Assembly (NCBI GenBank): GCA_963756575.1
Contig: CAVWOM010000009.1
Span: 62,001 to 126,000, forward strand
DNA: 64,000 nucleotides
DNA from: Palsa-504 sp963756575
GTDB taxonomy: Bacteria; Actinomycetota; Actinomycetes; Streptosporangiales; Streptosporangiaceae
Reading direction: 5' to 3'
Shown: positions 25,700 to 34,307 of the stretch, in pieces
How the letters are laid out: the number at the start of each line of letters is the position of its first letter
How positions within the stretch are numbered: position 1 is the first letter of the stretch
The notes under the pieces: model-generated
What the model was told of the DNA's origin: nothing
Database searches by the model: none
Seen by the model: only the letters and a program-made list of their open reading frames with translations
Translations under genes and position numbers: made by a program

Positions 25700-27466
25700 T
25701 CAGCCCGGCCAGCCCATGCTCGCCAGCGCCGCCAGCGCGCGGTTCGCCGTCGTCTGCGCGTCGCAGGGGTCGAGCACCAGGCCGGACGCCGGGTCGGCCG
25801 GCCCGGCCAGCAACGCCCGGGCGAAGTGCGCGGCCAGCAGCGGAGCCGAGAACGAGGTGCCGCTCCAGGCCCCCCAGCCGCGGAAGTAGTCGTCCGGGTC
25901 GAGGGACTCCCGGTGGGAGGCCCGCGCGTGGCCAGGCGGCAGCGGGCCGCTCTCGTGCGCGGGCAGCCTGAGCTCGGGGCTGCGGCTGCCGTCGATATCG
26001 GTCGGCATGGTGCTGATCACGACGGCGCCCGCGGCCCACGCGGTCACCCAGTGGCCGCCGTCGCTGAAGACGGCCCTGGATCCGTTCGGGTTGAGCGCGC
26101 CCACGCTGATCACCGGCACCTGGCCGGCCGGGGCCGGCCGCTGGGCGAACGCCGCCGGGTAGAACGGCCGGCCGGACGCGAGGTTCCCCGCCGCGGCCAC
26201 GACCACGACACCCAGGTCGAGCAGGGCCCGGATCGCGTGCCACAGCGCGGACGTGAAGGTCTCGTCGGCGGGGGACTCGCTGAAGTAGCCGAACGACAGC
26301 GAGACCACGTCCACCATCTTGGCCGGGTCGCCCGCCTGGGCCAGCGCGACCCGGCTGGCCAGCGCGGTGAGGGCGGTCAGCAGGTCGCCCTCGTACATGA
26401 CGTCGTCGCTGTGCATGATCCGGATGGCCAGCACCCGGGCACGCGGGGCCACCTGGCGCACGATGCCCGCGATGAAGGTTCCGTGGCCCAGCGCGGGGTC
26501 GAGCTCGCCGACGAGCGGCTCCGACGACACCGGCGCGTCCCACGGGTGGCGGATCACCTGGCGCGGCTGGTCGCCGGAGGCTTGCGCCTGCTCTCCCTCG
26601 AGCAGGATCGCCTTCTGGATGTCGTGGTCGACCTCGACGAAGCCGTCGCCGTCGTGGTGGGGATCGGTGTCGTAACCGCCCTCCGGACGACGGGTCACGT
26701 CCAGCCACGGGTGGGCGCGGATACCCGTGTCCAGCACGGCGACCACCGGGCGGCGGCCGTACCGGGCGGCCAGTTCGCGCTCCGGCGGGTCGAGCAGGAC
26801 CGTCACCGGGATGCGCGTGTCGCCCCCGCTGAACAGGTAGGAATCAGTGCTCGTGGGGCCGGCCCCGCTGCTGCCCGGGCTGGCGGTGAGGCCGCCCGGG
26901 GTCTCCCAGAGCGGGCTGCCGGTGATGGGCGAGCCGACCAGCAGGTGCTCCAGGGCGATCTGGCCTACCTCCTCCCGCTCCAGCCGGACGAGGTCCGGCT
27001 GGTCCGGTGCCGCCGGCGCGGCGGCCGCCGCGCGCAGGGCCTGCAGGGCCACCCACGCGTCCACCGTCACGGGCGTGCCGCTGTTCTGCGCCGCGGTCAG
27101 CACCGCGGGCCGCGCCACCGCGGCCATGTGGCGGCCGGCCTCGGAGTTGCCGTACCTCGCCTCGTGGCCCGTCGCCGGACCCGGCTGCAGCTTCATCCCC
27201 ACCCCGGACAGGACCCGGTTGAACGTCGTCAGCTTGTCCGAGTGCTGCAGGTGCACCGGGATGAGCAGCGACCTGGACCGGTACACCGAGGACCGGGGCG
27301 GCGGGAAGCCGGGCACGCTGACCGCCGTATCCGGGTTGAGTATCCGGGCGCCGTGCCGCTGCAGGACCCCGGCCGGGAGGCTGATCAGCCCGCCTTCGGG
27401 ATCCTCGGCGCGGGTCGCCGACTGGCTGCGGGGCTGGAAGAACCAGTCCGGGTTGAACTCCGGCAT
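25700..27466 (-). CDS. S8 family (subtilisin-like) serine protease, cytoplasmic
   Basis: The 588-aa protein has the full subtilisin triad: Asp246 (VVAVLDTGIRAHPWLD), His328 (GHGTFIAGIV), Ser538 (SGTSFSAPLLAAHF), and the oxyanion Asn428 (VAAAGNLASG). Residues 1-230 are an N-terminal extension without signal peptide or membrane segment, so the enzyme is probably intracellular, unlike most subtilases. GAGGTG precedes ATG 27466. It is the first gene of the operon subtilase, sigma, small protein, CHAT. It may act on the sigma partner or on the CHAT protein; this is inferred from the operon alone. Confidence 0.9.
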   Translation of the reverse strand: MPEFNPDWFFQPRSQSATRAEDPEGGLISLPAGVLQRHGARILNPDTAVSVPGFPPPRSSVYRSRSLLIPVHLQHSDKLTTFNRVLSGVGMKLQPGPATGHEARYGNSEAGRHMAAVARPAVLTAAQNSGTPVTVDAWVALQALRAAAAAPAAPDQPDLVRLEREEVGQIALEHLLVGSPITGSPLWETPGGLTASPGSSGAGPTSTDSYLFSGGDTRIPVTVLLDPPERELAARYGRRPVVAVLDTGIRAHPWLDVTRRPEGGYDTDPHHDGDGFVEVDHDIQKAILLEGEQAQASGDQPRQVIRHPWDAPVSSEPLVGELDPALGHGTFIAGIVRQVAPRARVLAIRIMHSDDVMYEGDLLTALTALASRVALAQAGDPAKMVDVVSLSFGYFSESPADETFTSALWHAIRALLDLGVVVVAAAGNLASGRPFYPAAFAQRPAPAGQVPVISVGALNPNGSRAVFSDGGHWVTAWAAGAVVISTMPTDIDGSRSPELRLPAHESGPLPPGHARASHRESLDPDDYFRGWGAWSGTSFSAPLLAAHFARALLAGPADPASGLVLDPCDAQTTANRALAALASMGWPG

Positions 27467-27766
27467 GGCAGATACACCTCATCCTGGGTCCGCTGATGGC
27501 ACGACGAGAGAAGCCTGCGACGTTGACCAGCTGCCGTCACCCGTTCGGAGCGCTTGCGGTCGCCCCAGATACGCGACTACGGATAACAAATCAATAACGG
27601 GGCGGCGAAATGCCTGTTCAGCAGGCAATGAGCGGACCGGTGACCGGGTGCCTGGCGATCGTCAGCCGGGATGGTCAGCGGCTACGCTATCACCGGCCCG
27701 CGGTCGGCCGCGGCGATACGACAGGCGGTATCCCCGCGGTCACTACGGGACCAGGAACCCCTTGCC
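27467..27766. other. 300-bp intergenic region upstream of the subtilase operon
   Basis: No gene seen. The stretch 27575-27605 (CGGATAACAAATCAATAACG) is the most AT-rich part and is the likely promoter area of the leftward operon. I could not fix -10/-35 boxes. Confidence 0.4.
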
Positions 27767-28753
27767 TTACCGGCTTCCCGCGACGGCGAGCAGTGTCTTG
27801 CCGATCGTCTCCCTGGCCTCGATGGCCGTGTGGGCGGCCGCCGCGTCCGCGAGCTCGAACTCCTGGCCGACGACCGGCCGCAGGCGCCCGGCGGCCGCCT
27901 CCGCCAGGGCCGTCCGGGCCAGCGCGGCCAGTTCGTCCGGGCTGCCTCCCGCCCCCGCTCGCACGCTGACCCGCCAGGCCTTGGCCTGCTCGGGGGTGAC
28001 CGGGGTGAAGCTCCCGCTGGCCATGCCGAACGGGCAGAACCGGCCGCCCGCGCCGAGCAGCCCGAAGGCCGCCAGCCCGATGTCCCCGCCCACGCCGTCG
28101 AACACCACGTCCACCTGGCCGGTCGCGTCGCGGACCTGCCGCTCCCAGCCGTCGCGGGAGTAGTCGACGGTCAGGTCGGCGCCCAGGTCCCGGGCCAGGG
28201 CCAGCTTGCGCGGGTGGCCGGCCAGTGCCACCACCCGGGCCCCGGCGTTGCGGGCGATCTGCACCAGCAGCGTACCCACGCCGCCGCCCGCGGCCTCGAT
28301 CAGGACCGTATCGCCGGGCTGGAGGTCCGCCCGGGCGGCCAGGGCGAGCGCCGTCCGGCCGTCGGCCAGCAGCGCCACCGCGTCCCGCGTGCTCACCGCG
28401 TCCGGCACGTCGATCAGCCGCGATGCGGGGGAGATCGCCCGTTCGGCGTATCCGCCCGTGCCGTTCAGGCTGGCCACCACCCGCCGCCCGGCCCCCGCGC
28501 CAGTCCCTGAGCCGGCCCCGAGCCGGCCCTAGCCGGCCACCGTGCCGCCGACGCCGTTGCCCAGGATGGCCGGCAGCGCCGGGAGCATCGACGGATGCGG
28601 CGGCCGCCCCGCCCGGACCTGAGTCTCGACGAACGTCACGTTGGCGAACTCGACGTCGATGACCACCCCGTCCGGCCCGGCCCGCACCTCGTCCGCCTCG
28701 GCGGGCTCGAGCACGTCCGGCGGCCCGAATTCCCGTATCACCACCGCCCGCAT
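27767..28753 (-). pseudogene. NADPH:quinone reductase interrupted by an in-frame TAG
   Basis: The frame begins at ATG 28753 (MRAVVIREFGPPDVLEPAEA, RBS GGGAGG), shows the GroES-like fold with VEFANVTFVETQVRAG, then a TAG at 28529-28531, and continues in the same frame with RRVVASLNGTGGYAERAISP and the nucleotide site TVLIEAAGGGVGTLLVQIAR to the end. Without the TAG it is a normal 328-aa MDR enzyme. The TAG lies in a small repeat (three copies of about AGCCGGCCC at 28510-28538), so slippage may have made it. GTG 28480 could in principle restart translation of the C-terminal part. It diverges from a TetR gene that probably controls it. Confidence 0.75.
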
Positions 28754-28781
28754 GAGATCGCCTCCCGTCTCGCCCCACCGC

Positions 28782-28922
28782 CAGCCCGGCGGCACTTCCC
28801 GCCTCCGTACCGCCGTCAGCCCGGCGGCACTTCCCGCCTCCGTACCGCCGTCAGCCCGGCGGCACTTCCCGCCTCCATGCCGCCGTCAGCCCGGCGGCCT
28901 CTTCCCGCCTCCGTACCACCGC
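28782..28922. repeat. 35-bp tandem repeat, four copies
   Basis: Copies begin at 28782, 28817, 28852 and 28887. The unit starts CAGCCCGGCGGCACTTCCCG; copies 1 and 2 are identical, copy 3 has few changes, and copy 4 has an extra base and more changes. It separates the reductase gene from the tetR operator. Confidence 0.9.
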
Positions 28923-28962
28923 CAGCGCCAGGCGCGTCCGCGCGGAGCGATTCCTCAGAGCC

Positions 28963-28985
28963 TATCGGAATAATTTGCTCCGATA
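28963..28985. promoter_or_regulatory. operator-like inverted repeat upstream of tetR (29002)
   Basis: TATCGGA (28963-28969) and TCCGATA (28979-28985) form perfect 7-bp arms with a 9-bp AT-rich spacer, and a third half TTCCGAT lies at 28997-29003 over the start codon. It is the likely binding site of the TetR protein. Confidence 0.65.
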
Positions 28986-29001
28986 AAGGTATTACTTTCC
29001 G

Positions 29002-29673
29002 ATGGCATTCCGTTCCCTGCAGCCGCAGTCCGGGCGCGGCCGGCAGTCCCAGGCCCGGCGCAACGACCTGGTCGTGCTCGAAGCGGCCCGCGACGTCTTC
29101 GCCGCCCAGGGCGCGGACGCGCCGGTCTCGGCGGTCGCCGCCCGGGCCGGCGTCGGCGTGGGCACCCTGTACCGCCGCTACGGCAGCAAGACCGAGTTGC
29201 TGCAGCGCCTGTGCGTGCTGGCGATGGACCAGGCGCTGACCGCGGCCGGTGACGCGCTCGCCGCCGCGGACCCGTGGGACGGCCTGTGCGGTTACATCGC
29301 GGCCTGCGTCGAGCTGCGCAGCGGGGCCCTCGCGTCCCTGGCCGGGCAGATCGAGACTACGGCCGAGATGAATGACACGGCCCGGCGCAGCCTGGCCCGG
29401 CTGGACGAGATCGTGACCCGCGCCCAGGCCGCCGGGCGCCTGCGGGCCGACGTCACCGCGCTGGACATCACCTGGCTGATCGAGCAGTTCAGCCGCCGGC
29501 CGCCCGGCCGGCTCGCGGCGGCCGAGGAGCGCAACGTGCGGTCCCGGCTGGTCGCTATCGCACTGGACGGGCTCCGCTCCCGTCCCGGCCTGGTCCCGGG
29601 GGACACCGGCTCGCTGCCCGGCCGTCCGCCGGACCGCGGCCAGTACGTGAACCGCTGGTCACCCGGGTCCTAG
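29002..29673 (+). CDS. TetR family transcriptional regulator
   Basis: The 223-aa protein carries the TetR HTH at residues 15-60 (ARRNDLVVLEAARDVFAAQG, VSAVAARAGVGVGTLYRRYG SKTELLQRL). It is divergent from the interrupted quinone reductase and lies 100 bp before a second MDR reductase on the same strand, so it may control both. No RBS is seen directly before ATG 29002; AAAGG lies 12 nt upstream. The operator-like repeat overlaps the start. Confidence 0.88.
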   Translation: MAFRSLQPQSGRGRQSQARRNDLVVLEAARDVFAAQGADAPVSAVAARAGVGVGTLYRRYGSKTELLQRLCVLAMDQALTAAGDALAAADPWDGLCGYIAACVELRSGALASLAGQIETTAEMNDTARRSLARLDEIVTRAQAAGRLRADVTALDITWLIEQFSRRPPGRLAAAEERNVRSRLVAIALDGLRSRPGLVPGDTGSLPGRPPDRGQYVNRWSPGS

Positions 29674-29772
29674 GCCCATCGACCGACGGCAACCCCGCCC
29701 AGGTGGCCGAGGCCGGGGACCGCGGCGCGGGCCTAGCGTGCCGGTAAGGCCGACCCGAGGAGGGCAATCGTC

Positions 29773-30744
29773 ATGCTGATAGTGGAAGCCGCCAGGTTCG
29801 GCGGCCCGCAGGTGCTGACCGTGCGCACGGCGCCGGATCCGGTGGCCGGCCCCGGGCAGGTCGTGGTGCGCGCGGCGGCCGCCGACGTGCTGTTCGTCGA
29901 CACGGCCATCCGGGCCGGGCGTGCCGTGGACTTCTTCCCCATCCGGCCGCCGTACGTCCCGGGCAACGGGATCGCCGGGCGGGTGACCTCGCTGGGCGAC
30001 GGGGTGGATCCCGGCTGGCTCGGACGGGCTGTCGTGGTCCACACCGGAGGCCCCGGCGGGTCCGGCGGCTACGCCGAGCAGGCGGCCGTCGCCGCCGCCG
30101 ACCTGATCGGCGTGCCGGACGGCCTCGGCCTGCCCGAGGCGGCCGCGCTGCTGCATGACGGGTCGACCGCGGTCGGGCTGCTCGAGGAGACCGGCGTCAA
30201 ACCCGGCGAGCAGGTCCTGGTCACCGCGGCCGCGGGCGGGATGGGCGTGCTCCTGGTCCAGCTCGCCCGGGCGGCCGGCGGCCACGTCATCGGCGCCGCG
30301 CGCGGCGGGCGCAAGCTGGCGGTGGTCACCGAGGCGGGCGGCGAAGCGGTCGATTACTCCGAGCCCGGCTGGACCAGCCGGGTGCTCGAGCTCACCGGGG
30401 GCCAGGGCGCCGACGTGGTATTCGACGGGGCGGGAGGAGGGCTGGGAGCGGCTTCGTTCGGGATCATCGCCCGTGGCGGCCGGTTCTCCGCGCACGGCAT
30501 GTCCGACGGCGGGTTCGCCGGCCTGGACCCGGCCGAAGTCCGGCGCCGGGATGTCACCGTGAACGGGATCGGCGGGTACGTGCCCGCGGTCTTCCGGCAG
30601 CGGGCCACCGCCGCGCTGGCCGCGGCCGCCACCGGGCGGATCAGCCCGGTCATCGGGCAGGAGTACCCGCTGGCCGGCGCGGCCGGCGCGCACGCGGCCC
30701 TGGAGTCCAGGACCGCCGTGGCCAAGACCCTGCTGCGGCCCTGA
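29773..30744 (+). CDS. MDR family NADPH:quinone reductase
   Basis: A 323-aa zinc-free medium-chain reductase. The GroES-like part (TAPDPVAGPGQVVVRAAAAD) is followed by the nucleotide site QVLVTAAAGGMGVLLVQLAR. GAGGAGGGC lies 8 nt before ATG 29773. It resembles the interrupted reductase at 27767-28753 in family and layout, so the two may be paralogues around one regulator. Substrate unknown; probably a quinone or enone. Confidence 0.87.
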   Translation: MLIVEAARFGGPQVLTVRTAPDPVAGPGQVVVRAAAADVLFVDTAIRAGRAVDFFPIRPPYVPGNGIAGRVTSLGDGVDPGWLGRAVVVHTGGPGGSGGYAEQAAVAAADLIGVPDGLGLPEAAALLHDGSTAVGLLEETGVKPGEQVLVTAAAGGMGVLLVQLARAAGGHVIGAARGGRKLAVVTEAGGEAVDYSEPGWTSRVLELTGGQGADVVFDGAGGGLGAASFGIIARGGRFSAHGMSDGGFAGLDPAEVRRRDVTVNGIGGYVPAVFRQRATAALAAAATGRISPVIGQEYPLAGAAGAHAALESRTAVAKTLLRP

Positions 30745-30777
30745 CCTCGGCCCCGGCCCGGGCCCAGGCTGGCGCGG

Positions 30778-31008
30778 GTGGAATTCACCGAAGTAGTCAG
30801 GCGCCGCCGGATGATCCGCGGCTTCACCGCCGAACCCCTGCCCGATGGCACCGCCGACGAGCTGCTGGCGACGGCCAGCCGGGCACCGTCGGCCGGCTTT
30901 CGCCAGGGCTTCTCGTACCTCGTGCTCGAGGGCGCGGAGCAGTGCGCCCCGTTCTGGCGGCTCATCTTCGCGCGGGCACATTTGCTAAGCCTGAACTTAT
31001 CAGTTTAG
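30778..31008 (+). pseudogene. nitroreductase fragment, 3' truncated
   Basis: From GTG 30778 the frame reads VEFTEVVRRRRMIRGFTAEP and TASRAPSAGFRQGFSYLVLE, the N-terminus of a flavin nitroreductase (R-R-x-x-R-x-F then S-A-G), but it ends at TAG 31006-31008 after 76 codons, where the family needs about 200. The last residues (LLSLNLSV) are not nitroreductase-like and come from the MarR operator region. The gene was apparently cut by the arrival of the marR-MFS unit or by deletion. Confidence 0.75.
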
Positions 31009-31014
31009 ACTTAG
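30985..31014. promoter_or_regulatory. 30-bp near-perfect dyad, MarR operator
   Basis: The 30-bp element begins CTAAG and ends CTTAG; 24 of 30 positions obey twofold symmetry. It ends 3 bp before the marR ATG. The length and place are those of a MarR-family autoregulatory operator overlapping the promoter. Confidence 0.7.
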
Positions 31015-31017
31015 AGT

Positions 31018-31455
31018 ATGGCTGACGATCTGGACGTTCGTGACGTAGCGGCCGTGCTCCACGTCAGCATGGGCCTGCTCCTGCGGCGGCTGCGCCAGGT
31101 CCCGACGGCGGGCGGCCTTTCCGTGCCCGAGACCTCCGCGCTCGCCCGGCTGGACCGCAACGGCCCGGCTACCTCGAGCGAGCTGGCCCGGGTGGAGCAG
31201 ATCAGCCCGCAGTCGATGGGCGCGACCTTGAGCGCGCTCGAGACACGCGGCCTGGTCACGCGCGATCCCGACGCACGTGACGGCAGGCGGGTCGTCCTCT
31301 CGGTCACCGAAACCGGCCGCCAGCTGCTCCGGGACAAGCGCGACGCGCGCACCGAGCAGCTGGCCCGGGCGCTGGCCGCCGGGTTCACCCGCGAGGAGCT
31401 GGATCAGCTGATGACGGCCGCCCCGCTACTCGAGCGCCTGGCCCAGGGGATCTGA
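31018..31455 (+). CDS. MarR family transcriptional regulator
   Basis: The 145-aa protein has the MarR winged helix: SALARLDRNGPATSSELARV, QISPQSMGATLSALETRGLV, and the wing RDPDARDGRRVVLSVTETGR. It overlaps the next gene by TGATG, so the two are translated together, and it probably represses both through the dyad at 30985-31014. The inducer would be a substrate of the pump. Confidence 0.92.
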   Translation: MADDLDVRDVAAVLHVSMGLLLRRLRQVPTAGGLSVPETSALARLDRNGPATSSELARVEQISPQSMGATLSALETRGLVTRDPDARDGRRVVLSVTETGRQLLRDKRDARTEQLARALAAGFTREELDQLMTAAPLLERLAQGI

Positions 31456-33152
31456 TGCGGGCGGCAGCCAGTGAGCAGCAGGCCGCTCACGACGACCGCT
31501 ACAAGTGGGTCGCGCTGGCGAATACCACCGCGTCCATGTTCATGGCCACGCTGGACGGGTCGATCGTCATCATCGCGCTGCCGGCCATCTTCCGCGGCAT
31601 CCACCTGGACCCGCTGGCACCGGGCAACATCAGCTACCTCCTGTGGATGATCATGGGTTACCGGCTGGTGCAAGCTGTTCTGGTAGTGACCGTGGGGCGG
31701 CTGGGCGACATGTTCGGCCGGGTCCGGATCTACAACGCCGGCTTCGTCGTCTTCACGGTCGCGTCGATCCTGCTGTCGTTCGACCCGTTCACCGGCGGGC
31801 ACGGGGCGCTGTGGCTGATCGGCTGGCGGCTGCTGCAGGCCATCGGCGGGTCCATGCTGATGGCGAACTCGGCCGCGATCTTGACCGACGCCTTCCCGGC
31901 TAGCCAGCGCGGCTTCGCGCTGGGCACCAACCAGATCGCCGGCCTGGCGGGCATGTTCGTCGGGCTGGTCGCCGGCGGCCTGCTGTCCGCGATCGACTGG
32001 CGCTGGGTGTTCTGGGTCAACGTGCCGGTCGGCGTCTACGGGACGCTGTGGGCCTACCTGCGGCTCCGTGACAACGGCGAGCGGCACCGGGCCCGCATCG
32101 ACTGGTGGGGCAACATCACCTTCGCCGTCGGCCTGAGCGCGGTGCTGATCGCCGTCACCTACGGCATCCAGCCCTACGGCGGGCACACCATGGGCTGGAC
32201 GAGCCCGTGGGTGCTGGCCGGGCTGATCGGCGGCACGGCCCTGCTGGCCGCCTTCGCCGTCTTGGAGACCAGGATCGCCGAGCCGATGTTCCAGCTCAGC
32301 CTGTTCCGCATCCGGGCCTTCACGGCCGGCAACCTGGCCGGCCTGGCCGTGGCCATCGCCCGGGGCGGCCTGCAGTTCATGCTGATCATCTGGCTGCAGG
32401 GCATCTGGCTGCCGCTGCACGGCTACGACTACAGCCAGACCCCGCTGTGGGCAGGTATCTTCCTGCTCCCGCTCACCGCCGGGTTCCTGGTCTCGGGGCC
32501 GGTCGCGGGCATCCTGTCCGACCGGTTCGGTTCCCGGGGCATCGCGACCGCCGGGATGGCGGTCTTCGGCGGAAGTTTCATCGGCCTGATGCTGCTGCCC
32601 GTCGACTTCCCCTATCCGGCTTTCGCGCTGCTCATCGCCGCGAACGGCATCGGCAGCGGGATGTTCGCCTCGCCTAACTCCTCCTCGATCATGGGCAGCG
32701 TCCCGGCCCGGCAGCGCGGCGCGGCCTCGGGCATGCGCTCGACCTTCCAGAACTCGGGCACGGCCCTGTCGATCGGGCTGTTCTTCTCGGTCATGATCGC
32801 CGGGCTGGCCAGCCGCCTGCCGCAGACGCTGGACAGCGGCCTGCGCCAGCACGGCGTGGCTCCGGCGGTGGCCCACCAGGTCGCCACCCTGCCGCCGGTC
32901 TCGTCGCTGTTCGCCTCGGTGCTCGGCGTGAACCCGCTCGGCCACCTGCTGGCCGCCCGCGGTGCCCTGGCCGCGCTTCCGGCCGCGGCCCGGCAGACCC
33001 TCACCGGCCGCGAGTTCTTCCCCGGCCTGATCTCCGGCCCGTTCCAGCACGGCCTGATCGTGGTATTCGCCTTCGCCGCCATCCTGTCGGCGCTGGCCGC
33101 CCTGGCCTCCGTCCTGCGCGGCGCCCACCCCCAGCAGCGTGACGAAGCCTGA
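31455..33152 (+). CDS. MFS drug efflux transporter, DHA2 (EmrB/QacA) type
   Basis: The 565-aa protein has about 14 membrane segments. Typical DHA2 features are FMATLDGSIVIIALPAIFRG near the start, MGYRLVQAVLVVTVGRLGDMFGR (residues 54-76) and RLLQAIGGSMLMANSAAILT. It exports toxic compounds with the proton gradient. Its ATG overlaps the marR stop. A 40-bp repeat begins in its last codons. Confidence 0.92.
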   Translation: MRAAASEQQAAHDDRYKWVALANTTASMFMATLDGSIVIIALPAIFRGIHLDPLAPGNISYLLWMIMGYRLVQAVLVVTVGRLGDMFGRVRIYNAGFVVFTVASILLSFDPFTGGHGALWLIGWRLLQAIGGSMLMANSAAILTDAFPASQRGFALGTNQIAGLAGMFVGLVAGGLLSAIDWRWVFWVNVPVGVYGTLWAYLRLRDNGERHRARIDWWGNITFAVGLSAVLIAVTYGIQPYGGHTMGWTSPWVLAGLIGGTALLAAFAVLETRIAEPMFQLSLFRIRAFTAGNLAGLAVAIARGGLQFMLIIWLQGIWLPLHGYDYSQTPLWAGIFLLPLTAGFLVSGPVAGILSDRFGSRGIATAGMAVFGGSFIGLMLLPVDFPYPAFALLIAANGIGSGMFASPNSSSIMGSVPARQRGAASGMRSTFQNSGTALSIGLFFSVMIAGLASRLPQTLDSGLRQHGVAPAVAHQVATLPPVSSLFASVLGVNPLGHLLAARGALAALPAAARQTLTGREFFPGLISGPFQHGLIVVFAFAAILSALAALASVLRGAHPQQRDEA

Positions 33153-33205
33153 GCTCATCACCAACCACCCCCAGCAGCGTGGCCAAGCCTGAGCTCATCA
33201 CCAAC
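33126..33205 (+). repeat. 40-bp direct repeat, two copies, across the MFS gene end
   Basis: Copies 33126-33165 and 33166-33205 start CACCCCCAGCAGCGTG and end GAGCTCATCACCAAC, differing at a few bases only. The first copy includes the stop codon of the transporter, so the second is a downstream duplicate of the gene end. Confidence 0.9.
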
Positions 33206-33306
33206 CCCACCCATTCCGCCTGCCGTGCCTGCCCCGCCCGGCCTCACCGGGGACCGCACCCACGGCCGGCCTGATCACGTGCGTCCCGAGGGACCACAAA
33301 ACCGGC

Positions 33307-33337
33307 TTGACCTTCCAGCGGCTGGAAGGTGCACAGT
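33307..33337 (+). promoter_or_regulatory. MerR-type promoter with operator in the 19-bp spacer
   Basis: TTGACC (33307-33312) and CACAGT (33332-33337) are 19 bp apart, the long spacer of MerR-activated promoters. Within lies a perfect inverted repeat ACCTTCCAG-CGG-CTGGAAGGT (33310-33330). The start point would fall at or next to the ATG at 33345, implying a nearly leaderless mRNA. Confidence 0.8.
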
Positions 33338-33344
33338 CGAGGCC

Positions 33345-34307
33345 ATGAGCACAGACGCCGAGCTGCTCACCGTGGGGCAGCTGGCCAGGCGCACCGGGGT
33401 GGCCGCCCGGACTATCCGGTTCTGGTCCGACGCAGGCCTGGTGCCGCCCGCGGCCAGGTCCGGCAGCGGCTACCGGCTGTACGACGCGGCCGCGGCGGCC
33501 CGGCTGGATCTGGTCCGGACGCTGCGTGAGCTCGGTTTCGGCCTGGACGTGGTCGAGGCCGTGCTGTCCAGGGCATGCACGGTGGCCGAGGTCGCCGCGG
33601 CGCACGTCGCCGTGCTCGACACGCAGATCCGGGCGCTGCGGCTGCGCCGCGCGGTGCTCAGCACGGTGGCCAGGAACGGTCACACGATCGAGGAGGCACA
33701 CATCATGAGCAAGCTATCCCAGCTGTCCGCCCGGGAGCGGCAGCAGATCATCGACGACTTCGTGGACGGCGTCTTCGCGGGCACGGCGCCGGACGCCCCC
33801 GGGGCGAACATCGCCCGCGGCATGCGTCAGCTGCCCGCCGACTTGCCCGACGACCCGTCACCCGAGCAGGTCAGCGCCTGGGTCGAGCTGGCCGAACTGA
33901 CGGCCGACAAGGATTTTCGGCGGCGGGCCCGGTCCATGGCTTTGGCCGGAACGAGCGCCGCCCAAGCCGAGGCAGCCCCCCAAGATGAAGCGGCCACCCA
34001 GAGCGAGGCGCAGGCCCGCCAGGACGAGCCCGCTTACCAGGACGTCATCCAGCACGCCGGCCAGGCCCTCGCGGAAGGAATCGACCCAGGTTCCCCGTCA
34101 GGAAGGGCCACGCTCGACCGCATCGTGGCGCCCGGGACCACGGCTGCCCGGCGGGGTGCCATCCTCGAGCGGCTCGAGACATTCACCGACGCCCGGGTGG
34201 AACGGTACTGGCAGCTGCTGGCCATCCTCAACGGGCAGCCCGTACCGCCCTCCGCGGTGCCCGCCTTCGAGTGGCTGATCGCCGCCCTCCGGGCCAGCCT
34301 GGGCTAG
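33345..34307 (+). CDS. MerR family transcriptional regulator
   Basis: The 320-aa protein starts with a MerR DNA-binding domain (LTVGQLARRTGVAARTIRFW, SGYRLYDAAAAARLDLVRTL, a coiled coil to about residue 115) and continues with an unusually long C-terminal part. The latter has a Gln/Ala/Glu-rich linker (AEAAPQDEAATQSEAQARQD) and a helical end (VERYWQLLAILNGQPVPPSA), perhaps a ligand-binding domain. There is no Cys-rich metal site. It very likely regulates its own promoter. It overlaps the convergent DoxX gene by 4 bp. Confidence 0.88.
   Translation: MSTDAELLTVGQLARRTGVAARTIRFWSDAGLVPPAARSGSGYRLYDAAAAARLDLVRTLRELGFGLDVVEAVLSRACTVAEVAAAHVAVLDTQIRALRLRRAVLSTVARNGHTIEEAHIMSKLSQLSARERQQIIDDFVDGVFAGTAPDAPGANIARGMRQLPADLPDDPSPEQVSAWVELAELTADKDFRRRARSMALAGTSAAQAEAAPQDEAATQSEAQARQDEPAYQDVIQHAGQALAEGIDPGSPSGRATLDRIVAPGTTAARRGAILERLETFTDARVERYWQLLAILNGQPVPPSAVPAFEWLIAALRASLG

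Noticed and set aside
28782..28922. Possible CRISPR array (regular 35-bp repeats)
   Set aside because: The copies are head-to-tail with no unique spacers and no cas genes are near, so it is a minisatellite.
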